NCBI RefSeq assembly: GCF_001552635.1
Contig: NZ_BCRO01000115.1
Coordinates: 1-38,153, forward strand
Reading direction: 5' to 3'
Source of the DNA: Actinomadura hibisca NBRC 15177
Lineage (GTDB): Bacteria > Actinomycetota > Actinomycetes > Streptosporangiales > Streptosporangiaceae
Length of the DNA stretch: 38,153 nt
Shown here: positions 8,038 through 15,474 of the stretch, one piece after another
Numbering within the stretch: position 1 is the first letter of the stretch
How the letters are laid out: every line of letters starts with the position of its first letter
Notes under the pieces: generated by a model
Databases searched by the model: none
What the model saw: the letters and a program-made list of their open reading frames with translations, nothing else
Told to the model about the DNA's origin: nothing
Made by a program: the position numbers and the translations under genes

Positions 8038-8166
8038 ACCGCCCACGCTCTCATGGAGGCGGACCGGCGGCAGACGATTGTCATGGGACAAAGGTTAGGA
8101 CACAAGCATGATTACCGGCAGTGACGATGGGAATGACCTCCGTGAGAACGAGGGGAGTGCGGGGAG

Positions 8167-8487
8167 ATGACTTCACCCACCGTCCACGCCGATCCCGGCC
8201 GAGCGCGGTCCTGGGGCGTCCTCCACGTCCAGGGCGAACTCGACTGCGTGCAGGCCGAGGCGTTGCGCGCCACCCTCGACCATACGCTGCTCCGGCACCG
8301 CAACGTCGCCCTTCACCTGGGCGAAGTTCCATTCTGCGACTCCTACGGGCTGTCGGTGCTGGTGTACGGGGCGAAGAAGGCGCGCGAGCGCGGGGGCGAG
8401 TTGTGGCTGCCCACGGTGTCCCGGCAGGTCCGCTCGCTGATCGAGCGCACCGGCCTGGACCGCCTGCTGACCCTGCCCGAACGGTGA
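8167..8487 (+). CDS. STAS domain anti-sigma factor antagonist
   Basis: 106 aa, one STAS domain. LHVQGELDCVQAEALRATLD is the opening strand-helix. The conserved phosphorylation loop is FCDSYGLSVLV with Ser59 preceded by Asp58. In this family an unphosphorylated Ser allows binding to a serine kinase/anti-sigma factor and release of a sigma factor; phosphatases such as the one encoded divergently reset it. The usual second residue of the loop (Ser or Gly) is Tyr here. GGGGAG directly abuts the ATG, a short spacing. No anti-sigma kinase gene is in the window. Confidence 0.9.
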   Translation: MTSPTVHADPGRARSWGVLHVQGELDCVQAEALRATLDHTLLRHRNVALHLGEVPFCDSYGLSVLVYGAKKARERGGELWLPTVSRQVRSLIERTGLDRLLTLPER

Positions 8488-8572
8488 TATCTCACTGCCG
8501 CGAAGCGTTTGCCGCGCGTTTCCGCTGGTCAGCGGGCTGGTAATGGCGGGGTGCCGGGTGCGCTGACCCTAC

Positions 8573-8630
8573 GTGATCAAGAATGCACGGGGGGTGCTCG
8601 CGCGGTCGGCGTGTTGCAGATCTTGATGAC
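8573..8630. repeat. Imperfect 16-18 bp inverted repeat
   Basis: GTGATCAAGAATGCAC at 8573-8588 is close to the reverse complement of 8613-8630 (GTCATCAAGATCTGCAAC when reversed). The two arms flank about 25 bp in the gene-free gap between the STAS gene and the convergent CxxC protein gene. It could be a terminator for either gene or the remnant of a small inverted-repeat element. No transposase is nearby. Confidence 0.4.
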
Positions 8631-8740
8631 CGTCCGTCGTGCTCGTGCGTCCTCACCTGACACAACACGTTGACGAACGGCTTTACTCCGCCCCGCGGCT
8701 GACCTGGGCGGTCGTGGCGCGGGGATGCGAGGGGGCGGGG

Positions 8741-9145
8741 TCAGGCCGTCTTGGCGGTGTCGTTCCCCTTGTGGCGTGCGGCCTTCTGGGCGGTGCGCTG
8801 CTGCGTGGCGGCGCTGCGGGCCCGGTTGAGGCTGTCCCGGACGCGGGCCGCGCCGCGCAGGGCGGTCGCGCTGTCGACCGAGCGTCCGGCGTAGGCGGCC
8901 AGGACCTCGGAGACGGGCGGCGGCGACGGCGGGGACCACTCTTCGCGCGGCGTCACCCCGGGCGTCGTGGGGGTGGGCGCGGGGGCGGGAGTGGTGAGGG
9001 CAGGGGGCGTGGGGGCGGCGGGAGTAGGGGGCGGTGTGGGCTCGGGGTCGGGTGCGGGCGTGGGCGGAACCGCGGGCACGCGGACGAGCGTGAGATGCGT
9101 GCTGCAGTTCGGGCACTGCAACCCCGGGTGAGTGTCTCTGCTCAT
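8741..9145 (-). CDS. CxxC, proline-rich hypothetical protein
   Basis: 134 aa from ATG 9145; an in-frame start at 9175 would add 10 residues. No strong ribosome site precedes either. Near the N-terminus is QCPNCSTHLTLV, a single CxxC knuckle that could bind metal as a dimer. A Pro/Thr/Ala-rich disordered stretch (about 30-80) follows, then a basic helical C-terminus (YAGRSVDSATALRGAARVRD) with many Arg, Lys and Gln. I do not recognise the family. Codon usage matches its neighbours, which supports a real gene. It is separated from the gamma-glutamylcyclotransferase gene by about 135 bp. Confidence 0.6.
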   Translation of the reverse strand: MSRDTHPGLQCPNCSTHLTLVRVPAVPPTPAPDPEPTPPPTPAAPTPPALTTPAPAPTPTTPGVTPREEWSPPSPPPVSEVLAAYAGRSVDSATALRGAARVRDSLNRARSAATQQRTAQKAARHKGNDTAKTA

Positions 9146-9279
9146 AGCACACATCATGACTGGGGGGTCTGACATTCAGCCGTGAGTCGGGTCTGGCGTG
9201 GAAATGTGATCAGCGTCACGCGGGGTGGGAGAAGCGGCGTTGAGGCGGGAGAAGCGTCACCGGGGGCGGGAAGGGAGCG

Positions 9280-9678
9280 TCACCTTGGGTGGGAGAGGCG
9301 CCAGGTGCGGCAGTGAACGGTGAAGGCGGCCAGCTCTTCGGCGGCGAACCGGGCCGGGTCCCAGTCGAACGGCTCGGTGTCGCCTTTCCACGCGTAGGCG
9401 TGCGCCTGGCGGCCGTCGCTCAGGGAGAGGAGGACGGCCTCGTACAGGCCGTCCTCGTAGGCGTCCAGCAGTGCGCGTTCGCCGTTCGTCAGGCCGCTGA
9501 TCAGCATGCCGTCGGCCGTGGCGGCGGGATCGGCGACCAGCCCCGGGTAGACCAGGCCCGGCAGAGTGCTGACCCGCCAGCCGGGTGCGGTGGCCGGGGC
9601 CAGGTCGGGGACCCGGCCCAGCAGGACCTGGAGGATCTCGGGGTAGCGCAGGGTGCCGTAGACGAACAGGTCGTTCAT
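9280..9678 (-). CDS. Gamma-glutamylcyclotransferase-like (AIG2-type) protein
   Basis: 132 aa. The N-terminal FVYGTLR motif (Tyr7-Gly8-Thr9-Leu10) and Glu75 in LLDAYEDGLYEAV are the substrate-loop and general acid/base positions of the GGCT-like fold. The middle PGLVYPGLVADP and the aromatic C-terminus fit the family's usual 110-150 aa. Such enzymes cyclise gamma-glutamyl amines to 5-oxoproline, but the bacterial substrate is usually unknown. The start overlaps the stop of the pentapeptide-repeat gene by 4 bp, so the two are translationally coupled, although a functional link is not obvious. Confidence 0.85.
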   Translation of the reverse strand: MNDLFVYGTLRYPEILQVLLGRVPDLAPATAPGWRVSTLPGLVYPGLVADPAATADGMLISGLTNGERALLDAYEDGLYEAVLLSLSDGRQAHAYAWKGDTEPFDWDPARFAAEELAAFTVHCRTWRLSHPR

Positions 9679-11078
9679 GGACGGGCAGCGTACGTGGGCG
9701 CAGGTGGGTGCGGTGGTGCGTCGCGGCCCTGCGCGTGGCGCGTCAGCACGTGCCGGGGCGTCCGGTGTTGCCCGTGGTGCACCACCGTCACCCCACAGGC
9801 GATCGCCGCGAGCACCGCCACCCAGACGGCCGCCCGGCCGATCCGCTGCCCGTAGCCGCACGTCAGCCAGAGCAAGGAGAGCGTCCACCGGTGGAGGCGG
9901 GCCGGATGGCCGTGGCGTCGGGCCTCCAGCGCTTGGTAGTGCAGGGTGCGCGCCATGCCGGAGTCGCCCGCCGCGTCCGCCAGGTCGTCGTAGAGCGTCG
10001 CCAGGGCCATCCCGTCCGCCCCGGGCAGGTCGTCGGCCAGGTGCGGCGCGAGGTCGCAGCGGTCGAGGGCGAGGGGTGCTTCCAGGCCGAGGAAGCGGCA
10101 TTCGGACAGGTCGAGGCCGACCAGTTCCAGTTGGGCGGCTGCCGTTCCTTGGAGGGAGACGACTATCGGCGGCACGTTCTTGAGGGGGCGGATCGTCACC
10201 TTTCCCTCGAAGGTGGTGTTCTCCAGCGAGAGTTCGGCTTTGCCTAGGCGAAGGTCACCGCCGCCGTGGACGACCGCGTTCGCCAGCGTCACGCGCTTCG
10301 CCGACGCCTGGATGCAGATGCCGCCGTGCGCGGTGGCGTTCGCTAGGGAAATCGTGCCTGCGGCCTCCAACGGCCCCAGCCACACGCCCCGCCGGAATCG
10401 CGCCCGCTCGAATTTCGCGTGCCGTGCCAGGCGCACCCGCCGGAACGACATCGCGCCGCCGAAGCACGCTCCCGGCATTACGGCGTCCCGGCCGAAGTGG
10501 GCCTGGTCGAACGCCGCCGCGCCCATGAAGACGGTCCGCGCGAAGGACGCGTCCGCTCCCCAGTGCGTCTTCCCGAAGAGCACGTCTCCGGCGAACACCG
10601 TCTCGTCGAACGTCATGTGCCGCTGGAAGCGCGCCTCGTGGAACGACGCGTTCCCCAGGAAGCGCGCTCCCCGGAACGACGCGTGGCGTAGGAAGCGCAC
10701 GTCGAAGAACGACACGCCCTCCATGAAGCACGCCCCGTCGAACGACCCGTCGCCCTCGAAACACGCGCCGCGCCACGACGCCTTGGCCGGCAGCGACGCC
10801 CCGTCGAAACGGGCGCGTCCCAGGTGCGGCCGCCCGTCCGGGCCGGTCAGGGCGTCCAGCAGCGCGTCCAGTACACCGGAGCCGACCGTGACGCCGCGCA
10901 GGTCCACATCCGCGCCCGGTCTGAGTCCCGCCGCGAACTGGGCCAGTTCGCCCGGCCCCAGATGCGCCGGGCACGCTGGGAAGGGGTCGGCGGTGCGGCC
11001 CCTGCATCCGTGCACGGCCGTACAGCGCGGCCAGGCCGTTGTGAGCGAGAACGAGCGGGGAGACTCGTGAAGGGTCAC
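9675..11078 (-). CDS. Pentapeptide-repeat membrane protein
   Basis: 467 aa from GTG 11078, which has a G-rich ribosome site; a TTG at 11096 is a poorer choice. The N-terminus has a Cys-rich patch (CTAVHGCRGR ... FPACPAH) that may bind metal. Residues about 85-310 are pentapeptide-type repeats with Phe or Leu at every fifth position and Ala/Gly at i-2 (ASFRGARFLGNASFHEARF), which should fold as a right-handed quadrilateral beta-helix. The C-terminal part has a helical domain, then SLLWLTCGYGQRIGR and one TM segment (about 420-440). GYG-containing segments are common in membrane pentapeptide proteins. Function unknown. It is coupled to the downstream GGCT gene. Confidence 0.87.
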   Translation of the reverse strand: MTLHESPRSFSLTTAWPRCTAVHGCRGRTADPFPACPAHLGPGELAQFAAGLRPGADVDLRGVTVGSGVLDALLDALTGPDGRPHLGRARFDGASLPAKASWRGACFEGDGSFDGACFMEGVSFFDVRFLRHASFRGARFLGNASFHEARFQRHMTFDETVFAGDVLFGKTHWGADASFARTVFMGAAAFDQAHFGRDAVMPGACFGGAMSFRRVRLARHAKFERARFRRGVWLGPLEAAGTISLANATAHGGICIQASAKRVTLANAVVHGGGDLRLGKAELSLENTTFEGKVTIRPLKNVPPIVVSLQGTAAAQLELVGLDLSECRFLGLEAPLALDRCDLAPHLADDLPGADGMALATLYDDLADAAGDSGMARTLHYQALEARRHGHPARLHRWTLSLLWLTCGYGQRIGRAAVWVAVLAAIACGVTVVHHGQHRTPRHVLTRHAQGRDAPPHPPAPTYAARP

Positions 11079-11114
11079 GCCCCCCGTTGTACCCAACGCC
11101 GCACGGAATGCGTT

Positions 11115-11148
11115 CGGGCCGGGCGGAGAAGCTTCCCCGCCCGGCCCG
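11115..11148 (-). terminator. Terminator-like hairpin after DUF3618 gene
   Basis: CGGGCCGGGCGG (11115-11126) pairs perfectly with CCGCCCGGCCCG (11137-11148), and the inner GAAGCTTC is itself palindromic, extending the stem. It lies 12 bp beyond the stop of the DUF3618 gene, in front of the pentapeptide gene start, and likely ends the holin-X/DUF3618 transcript. There is no T-tract. Confidence 0.65.
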
Positions 11149-11159
11149 GACCGCGTGCC

Positions 11160-11690
11160 TCAGCGCTTGCCCAGCTTGGCCTTGCCCTGCTTCCGCACCG
11201 CCCGCGCCTGCTGCTTGGCCTGCACCTTCGCCAGCTTCGCCTGGCGCTTCACCTGCCGTCCGGTCAGCTTCGCTTGGTGCTTGGCTTGCCGTCCGGCCAC
11301 TTTCGCCTGCCGTTTGGCCGGAGATCCCGTCACCTTCGTGCGACCCCCGCTCCGCCGGTTGCGCAACCAGCGGCGGCCCAGCACCAGCAGCACCAGCGCC
11401 GCGACGCCGCCCGCCACCGGGCCCGGCTTGCGCCGCGCCTGCTCGGCGGCCTGCCCGGCGGCGTGCACCACGGGGTCCGGCGTCGCCTGCCGGGCCTTGG
11501 CGGTCAGGTCGCCGACCTTCTCACCGGCCTGCTCGCGCAGTTCGCCCACCTTCTCCTGGGCGCGCGCCTTCACGTCCGCGCGGGCGCTCAGCGCCTCGAC
11601 GGTCGCGCCCAGCTCCTCGCGCGTCTGCTCGATGCGCTGCTGCTGCTCGCGCAGCTCCTTCTCCGGGTCCTTCTCCGGGTCGTCGCTCAT
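11160..11690 (-). CDS. DUF3618 protein with lysine-rich repeat tail
   Basis: 176 aa. Residues 1-70 are a charged coiled coil beginning with a short acidic start and QQQRIEQTREELGATVEALSA, the hallmark of DUF3618. Gly/Ala-rich VAGGVAALVLLVLGRRWL (about 91-108) is a single TM segment. The C-terminal 60 residues are about four tandem copies of a basic RQAKxxGRQ-type repeat (AKRQAK, GRQAKHQAK, GRQVKRQAK, VQAKQQAR), longer than the usual DUF3618 tail. The basic repeat could contact nucleic acid, polyphosphate or anionic lipid (inference). It overlaps the holin-X gene by 4 bp (ATGA), a pairing common in actinobacteria. Confidence 0.88.
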   Translation of the reverse strand: MSDDPEKDPEKELREQQQRIEQTREELGATVEALSARADVKARAQEKVGELREQAGEKVGDLTAKARQATPDPVVHAAGQAAEQARRKPGPVAGGVAALVLLVLGRRWLRNRRSGGRTKVTGSPAKRQAKVAGRQAKHQAKLTGRQVKRQAKLAKVQAKQQARAVRKQGKAKLGKR

Positions 11691-12097
11691 CGATGCCCCC
11701 TGCTCTTGATCTCTGCCACGTCGGCCCGGACGTTCTCGACGGTCTGCTCCGGTTTGGCCGGGGTCGCCAGGTCCATCTGCTTCTTGCCGCGCTGGGCCAG
11801 GAACCCGGCGACCGCCAGCAGCACCACGCTCACGATCAGCCCGGCCGCCCAGGCGGGCATGACCAGCGCCAGCAGCAGGATGATCGTGGCGACCAGGGCG
11901 CCGCCGCCGTACAGGGCGACCACCCCCGCGCCGCCGAAGAGCTTGCCGCCCTGGGCGAACCGGTCGCCCTTGGCCTTCAGCTCCAACTGCGCCAGCCGCA
12001 ACTCCTCGCGAACGAGCTGGGAGCTCTGCTCGCTCAGGTGCTTGATCAGCTCGGACGTCGGCATTCCGGCCAGGTCGCCAGGATGTCGTTCGGTCAT
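11687..12097 (-). CDS. Phage holin-X/Act3 family membrane protein
   Basis: 136 aa. GGAGG lies six bases before ATG 12097, so I chose this over the longer open frame reaching 12196. The N-terminal half is an amphipathic coiled helix (MPTSELIKHLSEQSSQLVREELRLAQLELKAK given in pieces: SELIKHLSEQ, LVREELRLAQ), followed by two TM segments (about 63-85 and 88-108) and a basic cytoplasmic tail ending in a second short helix. This is the actinobacterial holin superfamily III layout. Despite the name, these chromosomal proteins are not associated with lysis here. It is first in a two-gene unit with DUF3618; a membrane or stress role is only inferred. Confidence 0.85.
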   Translation of the reverse strand: MTERHPGDLAGMPTSELIKHLSEQSSQLVREELRLAQLELKAKGDRFAQGGKLFGGAGVVALYGGGALVATIILLLALVMPAWAAGLIVSVVLLAVAGFLAQRGKKQMDLATPAKPEQTVENVRADVAEIKSRGHR

Positions 12098-12197
12098 CAC
12101 GTGCCTCCCTGTCGGTGATTGGCGGAGTACCCCGAGACCTCGCGCCCTAACGGCCCGGACACGGCTTTCAACGGCCGCTTCGGTCTCCCATGTCACT

Positions 12198-12242
12198 CCG
12201 GGTCACATTTCCGCTGCTGAGCGCCGTGACCCGGCGTACTGT
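12198..12242 (+). promoter_or_regulatory. Inverted repeat and -10 box upstream of small ORF
   Basis: CCGGGTCAC (12198-12206) and GTGACCCGG (12226-12234) are perfect 9-bp inverted arms 19 bp apart. TACTGT (12237-12242) follows, and an ATG begins six bases later at 12249. That spacing matches a leaderless actinobacterial promoter. A regulator binding the two arms would cover the -35 region. Confidence 0.45.
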
Positions 12243-12248
12243 GGCGGC

Positions 12249-12419
12249 ATGGGCGAGCCGAGCCGCTGGATCGCCGACGTCGAGGCGCACGCGGGCGAGG
12301 CGGGGCGGGGTGAGCTGGCGTCGGGTGCGCCGATGCGGGGTGAGAGGGCGGGGCGCGGGGCGGGTGGTCCGGGGTTTCCCGGGCAATCATCGAGTGATCA
12401 ACGGGAACCGCGGGCATGA
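12249..12419 (+). CDS. Possible small leaderless protein
   Basis: 56 aa, beginning with MGEPSRWIADVEAHAGEAG, then Gly/Arg/Ala-rich. The case for it is the well-placed -10 box, the inverted repeat upstream and a GC-rich third position in the first 30 codons. The case against is the absence of a recognisable domain, and codon usage that drifts at the end (GGG CAA TCA TCG AGT GAT). It may be the start of a decayed gene rather than a working one. Confidence 0.25.
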   Translation: MGEPSRWIADVEAHAGEAGRGELASGAPMRGERAGRGAGGPGFPGQSSSDQREPRA

Positions 12420-12452
12420 TCGACGTATCTGAACCATGTCCGAAACACTCCT

Positions 12453-12474
12453 GTTCGACTGTCGTTCACCTTGG
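12453..12474 (+). promoter_or_regulatory. PHO-box-like direct repeat upstream of ppk
   Basis: Two adjacent 11-bp units, GTTCGACTGTC (12453-12463) and GTTCACCTTGG (12464-12474), match the GTTCACC-type direct repeats bound by PhoP in streptomycetes. The second unit carries the exact GTTCACC core. A possible -10 (GATTAT, about 12480-12485) and the ppk ATG follow at once, so the repeat sits at the -35 position expected for PhoP activation. Control of ppk by phosphate limitation is known in Streptomyces. Confidence 0.6.
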
Positions 12475-12491
12475 CCGGGGATTATTGCGTC

Positions 12492-14576
12492 ATGACCGTC
12501 AATCCGGGACATTTCACCCGTCATGCGGAGGCTCTGCCCGACGACCGGTTCCTCGATCGTGAGGAGAGCTGGCTCCGCTTCAACCAGCGTGTCCTGGAGC
12601 TCGCCGAGGACCCGGCCCTGCCCCTGCTGGAGCGGGTGCGCTTCCTGTCGATCTTCGCCAGCAACCTGGACGAGTTCTTCATGGTGCGCGTCGCGGGGCT
12701 CGCCCGGCGGATGGCCACCGGGCTCGCCGTGCAGTCCGCGAGCGGCCGCCAGCCGCGCGAGGTCCTGGAGCGCACCGCCGCCGTCGCGCACGAGCTGATG
12801 TTGCGGCACGCGGCGGCCTTCCACGACGACCTGTGCCCGGCCCTCGGCAAGGAGGGCATCGACATCCTGCGCTGGGAGACCCTCGCCGAGACCGAGCGGG
12901 AGAGCCTGCGCCGGTTGTTCCGCGACCGCATCTACCCGGTGCTCACCCCGCTGGTGGTCGACTCGGCGCATCCCTTCCCCTACATCTCGGGGCTGTCGCT
13001 CAACCTCGCGGTGATCGTCCGCGATCCGGAGACCGACGCGACGATGTTCGCGCGGGTGAAGGTGCCGCCGGTGCTGCCGCGCTTCATCGAGGCGTCGCCG
13101 GACCGGTTCACCCCGCTGGAGGACGTGATCGCCGCGCACCTCGACCAGCTGTTCGTCGGCATGGAGGTGCTGGAGCACCACGCGTTCCGGGTCACCCGCA
13201 ACCAGGACCTGGAGATCGACGACGACATCAGCGAGGGCCTGCTCCAGGCGCTGGAGCGCGAGCTTTTGCGCCGCCGCTTCGGGCCGGTGGTGCGGCTGGA
13301 GGTCGAGGAGTCGATCTCCCCGGCGGTGCTGGAGCTGCTCACCACCGAGCTGGCGATCAACGAGCGGCAGATCTACCGCGTCGGCGGCCCGCTCGACCTG
13401 GCGGGGCTCGCCGCGATCGCCGACCTGGACCGGCCGGAGCTGAAGTACCCGCCGTTCGTGCCGTCCAAGGCGTCGGTCCCCGAGGACGTGAGCATCTTCT
13501 CGGCGATCCGCGAGCGCGACGTGCTGGTGCACCACCCCTACGACTCCTTCACCACCACCGTGCAGCGGCTGATCGAGGACGCCGCCGACGACCCGCACGT
13601 CCTGGCGATCAAGCAGACGCTCTACCGCACCAGCGGCGACTCCCCGATCGTGGACGCGCTGGTGGACGCCGCCGAGGCGGGCAAGCAGGTCGTGGTGGTG
13701 GTCGAGCTGAAGGCGCGCTTCGACGAGCGCGCCAACATCGCCTGGGCGCGCAAGCTGGAGAAGGCCGGCTGCCACGTGGTGTACGGGTTCGTCGGGCTGA
13801 AGACGCACTGCAAGTTGTCGATGGTGGTGCGCCAGGACACCGACGGCATCCTGCGCCGCTACTGCCACATCGGCACCGGCAACTACCACCCCAAGACCGC
13901 GCGGCTGTACGAGGACCTCGGCCTGCTGACCTGCGATCCGAAGGTCGGCGAGGACGTCAGCGCGCTGTTCAACCACCTGACCGGCTACTCGCGGCAGAGC
14001 GAGTACCACCGGCTGCTGGTCGCGCCGCAGAGCCTGCGGCCCGGCCTGGTCGAGCGCGTCGAGCGCGAGGCGGCGCACCACCGCGCGGGCCGTCCGGCGC
14101 GCATTCGCGTCAAGTGCAACTCGCTGGTGGACGAGGTCGTGATCGACGCGCTCTACCGGGCCTCGCAGGAGGGCGTCCCGGTGGACGTCTGGGTGCGCGG
14201 CATCTGCGCGTTGCGGCCGGGCGTGCCGGGCCTGTCGGAGACGGTGCGGGTGCGCAGCGTGCTGGGCCGGTTCCTGGAACACTCGCGGGTGTTCGCCTTC
14301 GACAACGGCGGCGACCCCGAGGTGTGGATCGGCAGCGCCGACCTGATGCACCGCAACCTGGACCGCCGCGTCGAGGCGCTGGTCACCGTCACCGACCGGG
14401 CCCAGCGCGAGGGCCTGATCGACGTGCTGGACCGCGCCATGGACGACGGCACGCACGCCTGGTGGCTGAACGCCGACGGCGACTGGACGCGGCGGGCCGC
14501 GCCGCCGGGCGAGGTCCTGCTCGACATCCAGACCCACCTGGTCAAGAGCCGCCGCTGGAGGACGGTCGATGGCTGA
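12492..14576 (+). CDS. ppk: Polyphosphate kinase 1
   Basis: 694 aa, the normal length for PPK1. I chose ATG 12492; an in-frame TTG at 12471 is possible. It lacks a ribosome site and a -10-like element lies just upstream, so leaderless translation is likely. The order is an N-terminal helical domain (RFLDREESWLRFNQRVLELA, SNLDEFFMVRVAG), a head domain, then two phospholipase-D-like C-domains. The phosphorylated His is His459 in CHIGTGNYHPKT, and IGSADLMHRNLDRRVE is the second conserved motif. It reversibly polymerises ATP gamma-phosphate into polyphosphate. It overlaps mutT1 by 8 bp, and a PHO-box-like repeat lies upstream. Confidence 0.97.
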   Translation: MTVNPGHFTRHAEALPDDRFLDREESWLRFNQRVLELAEDPALPLLERVRFLSIFASNLDEFFMVRVAGLARRMATGLAVQSASGRQPREVLERTAAVAHELMLRHAAAFHDDLCPALGKEGIDILRWETLAETERESLRRLFRDRIYPVLTPLVVDSAHPFPYISGLSLNLAVIVRDPETDATMFARVKVPPVLPRFIEASPDRFTPLEDVIAAHLDQLFVGMEVLEHHAFRVTRNQDLEIDDDISEGLLQALERELLRRRFGPVVRLEVEESISPAVLELLTTELAINERQIYRVGGPLDLAGLAAIADLDRPELKYPPFVPSKASVPEDVSIFSAIRERDVLVHHPYDSFTTTVQRLIEDAADDPHVLAIKQTLYRTSGDSPIVDALVDAAEAGKQVVVVVELKARFDERANIAWARKLEKAGCHVVYGFVGLKTHCKLSMVVRQDTDGILRRYCHIGTGNYHPKTARLYEDLGLLTCDPKVGEDVSALFNHLTGYSRQSEYHRLLVAPQSLRPGLVERVEREAAHHRAGRPARIRVKCNSLVDEVVIDALYRASQEGVPVDVWVRGICALRPGVPGLSETVRVRSVLGRFLEHSRVFAFDNGGDPEVWIGSADLMHRNLDRRVEALVTVTDRAQREGLIDVLDRAMDDGTHAWWLNADGDWTRRAAPPGEVLLDIQTHLVKSRRWRTVDG

Positions 14577-15471
14577 GACGGAGCAGGACGGCGGCTCCCG
14601 GGAGACGGTCCACGCGGCGGGCGCGGTGTTGTGGCGCGACGGCGGCGGCGGGCCCGAGATCGCGGTCGTGCACCGGCCCCGGCACGACGACTGGAGCCTG
14701 CCCAAGGGCAAGGTGGACCCCGGCGAGCACGTGCTGCGCACCGCCGTCCGCGAGGTCGCCGAGGAGACCGGGATCGTGGCGCTGCTGGGGCGGCGGCTGC
14801 CGACCGTCCGGTACGTCATGCCCGACCAGCGGCTCAAGCACGTGGACTACTGGGCGGCGCGGGCCGAGGCGACGGCCGCGCCGTTCACGCCCAACGACGA
14901 GGTCGACCGGCTCGACTGGCTGCCGGTGGACGCCGCCGCCGAGCGCCTGAGCTACCCGCACGACGTGGACCTGCTGCGCGTGTTCGCCGCCGGGCCCGCG
15001 CGCACGCGTCCGCTGGTGATCCTGCGGCACGGTTCGGCGGGCGAGAAGCGGGCCTGGACCGAGCCGGACGAGCTGCGCCCCCTCGACGCGCAGGGCCGTG
15101 CGGAGGCGGCGCGGCTGGCGGACCTGCTGGCGGTGTTCGGCCAGGTCAGCGCGGTGAGCTCGGCGACGGCGCGCTGCCTGGAGACGGTGCTGCCGTACGC
15201 GCGGCGCGCCCGCGTCGAGGTCGCCACCGAGGCGGCGTTCACGGTGGGCGGGGGCGGCGCGGCGGTGGAGCGGCTGCTCGGCCTGATCGAGGCGGGCGGC
15301 CCGGCGCTGGTGTGCACGCACGGCGAGATCGTCACCGAGCTGGTCACCGGGATGTGCCGCACGTTCGGCGAGAAGGTGCCGGACGAGCCGCAACTGCCCA
15401 AGGGCGGGTTCTGGGTGGCGCAGCTCGCGGGCGACGGGTCGGTCGCCTCGCTGGAGCGGCACCACCCGTAA
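14569..15471 (+). CDS. mutT1: MutT1-type Nudix and histidine phosphatase fusion
   Basis: 300 aa. The N-terminal Nudix domain has the full box at residues 47-69 (GKVDPGE ... REVAEETGI). The C-terminal half is a histidine phosphatase domain with ILRHGSAG (His154) and a second catalytic histidine in VCTHGEIVTEL. The two-domain arrangement and position next to ppk match mycobacterial MutT1, which hydrolyses 8-oxo-(d)GTP and diadenosine polyphosphates. The start lies inside the end of ppk, so the genes are translationally coupled. The histidine-phosphatase motif is intact, so both halves may be active. Confidence 0.93.
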   Translation: MAETEQDGGSRETVHAAGAVLWRDGGGGPEIAVVHRPRHDDWSLPKGKVDPGEHVLRTAVREVAEETGIVALLGRRLPTVRYVMPDQRLKHVDYWAARAEATAAPFTPNDEVDRLDWLPVDAAAERLSYPHDVDLLRVFAAGPARTRPLVILRHGSAGEKRAWTEPDELRPLDAQGRAEAARLADLLAVFGQVSAVSSATARCLETVLPYARRARVEVATEAAFTVGGGGAAVERLLGLIEAGGPALVCTHGEIVTELVTGMCRTFGEKVPDEPQLPKGGFWVAQLAGDGSVASLERHHP

Positions 15472-15474
15472 CGG

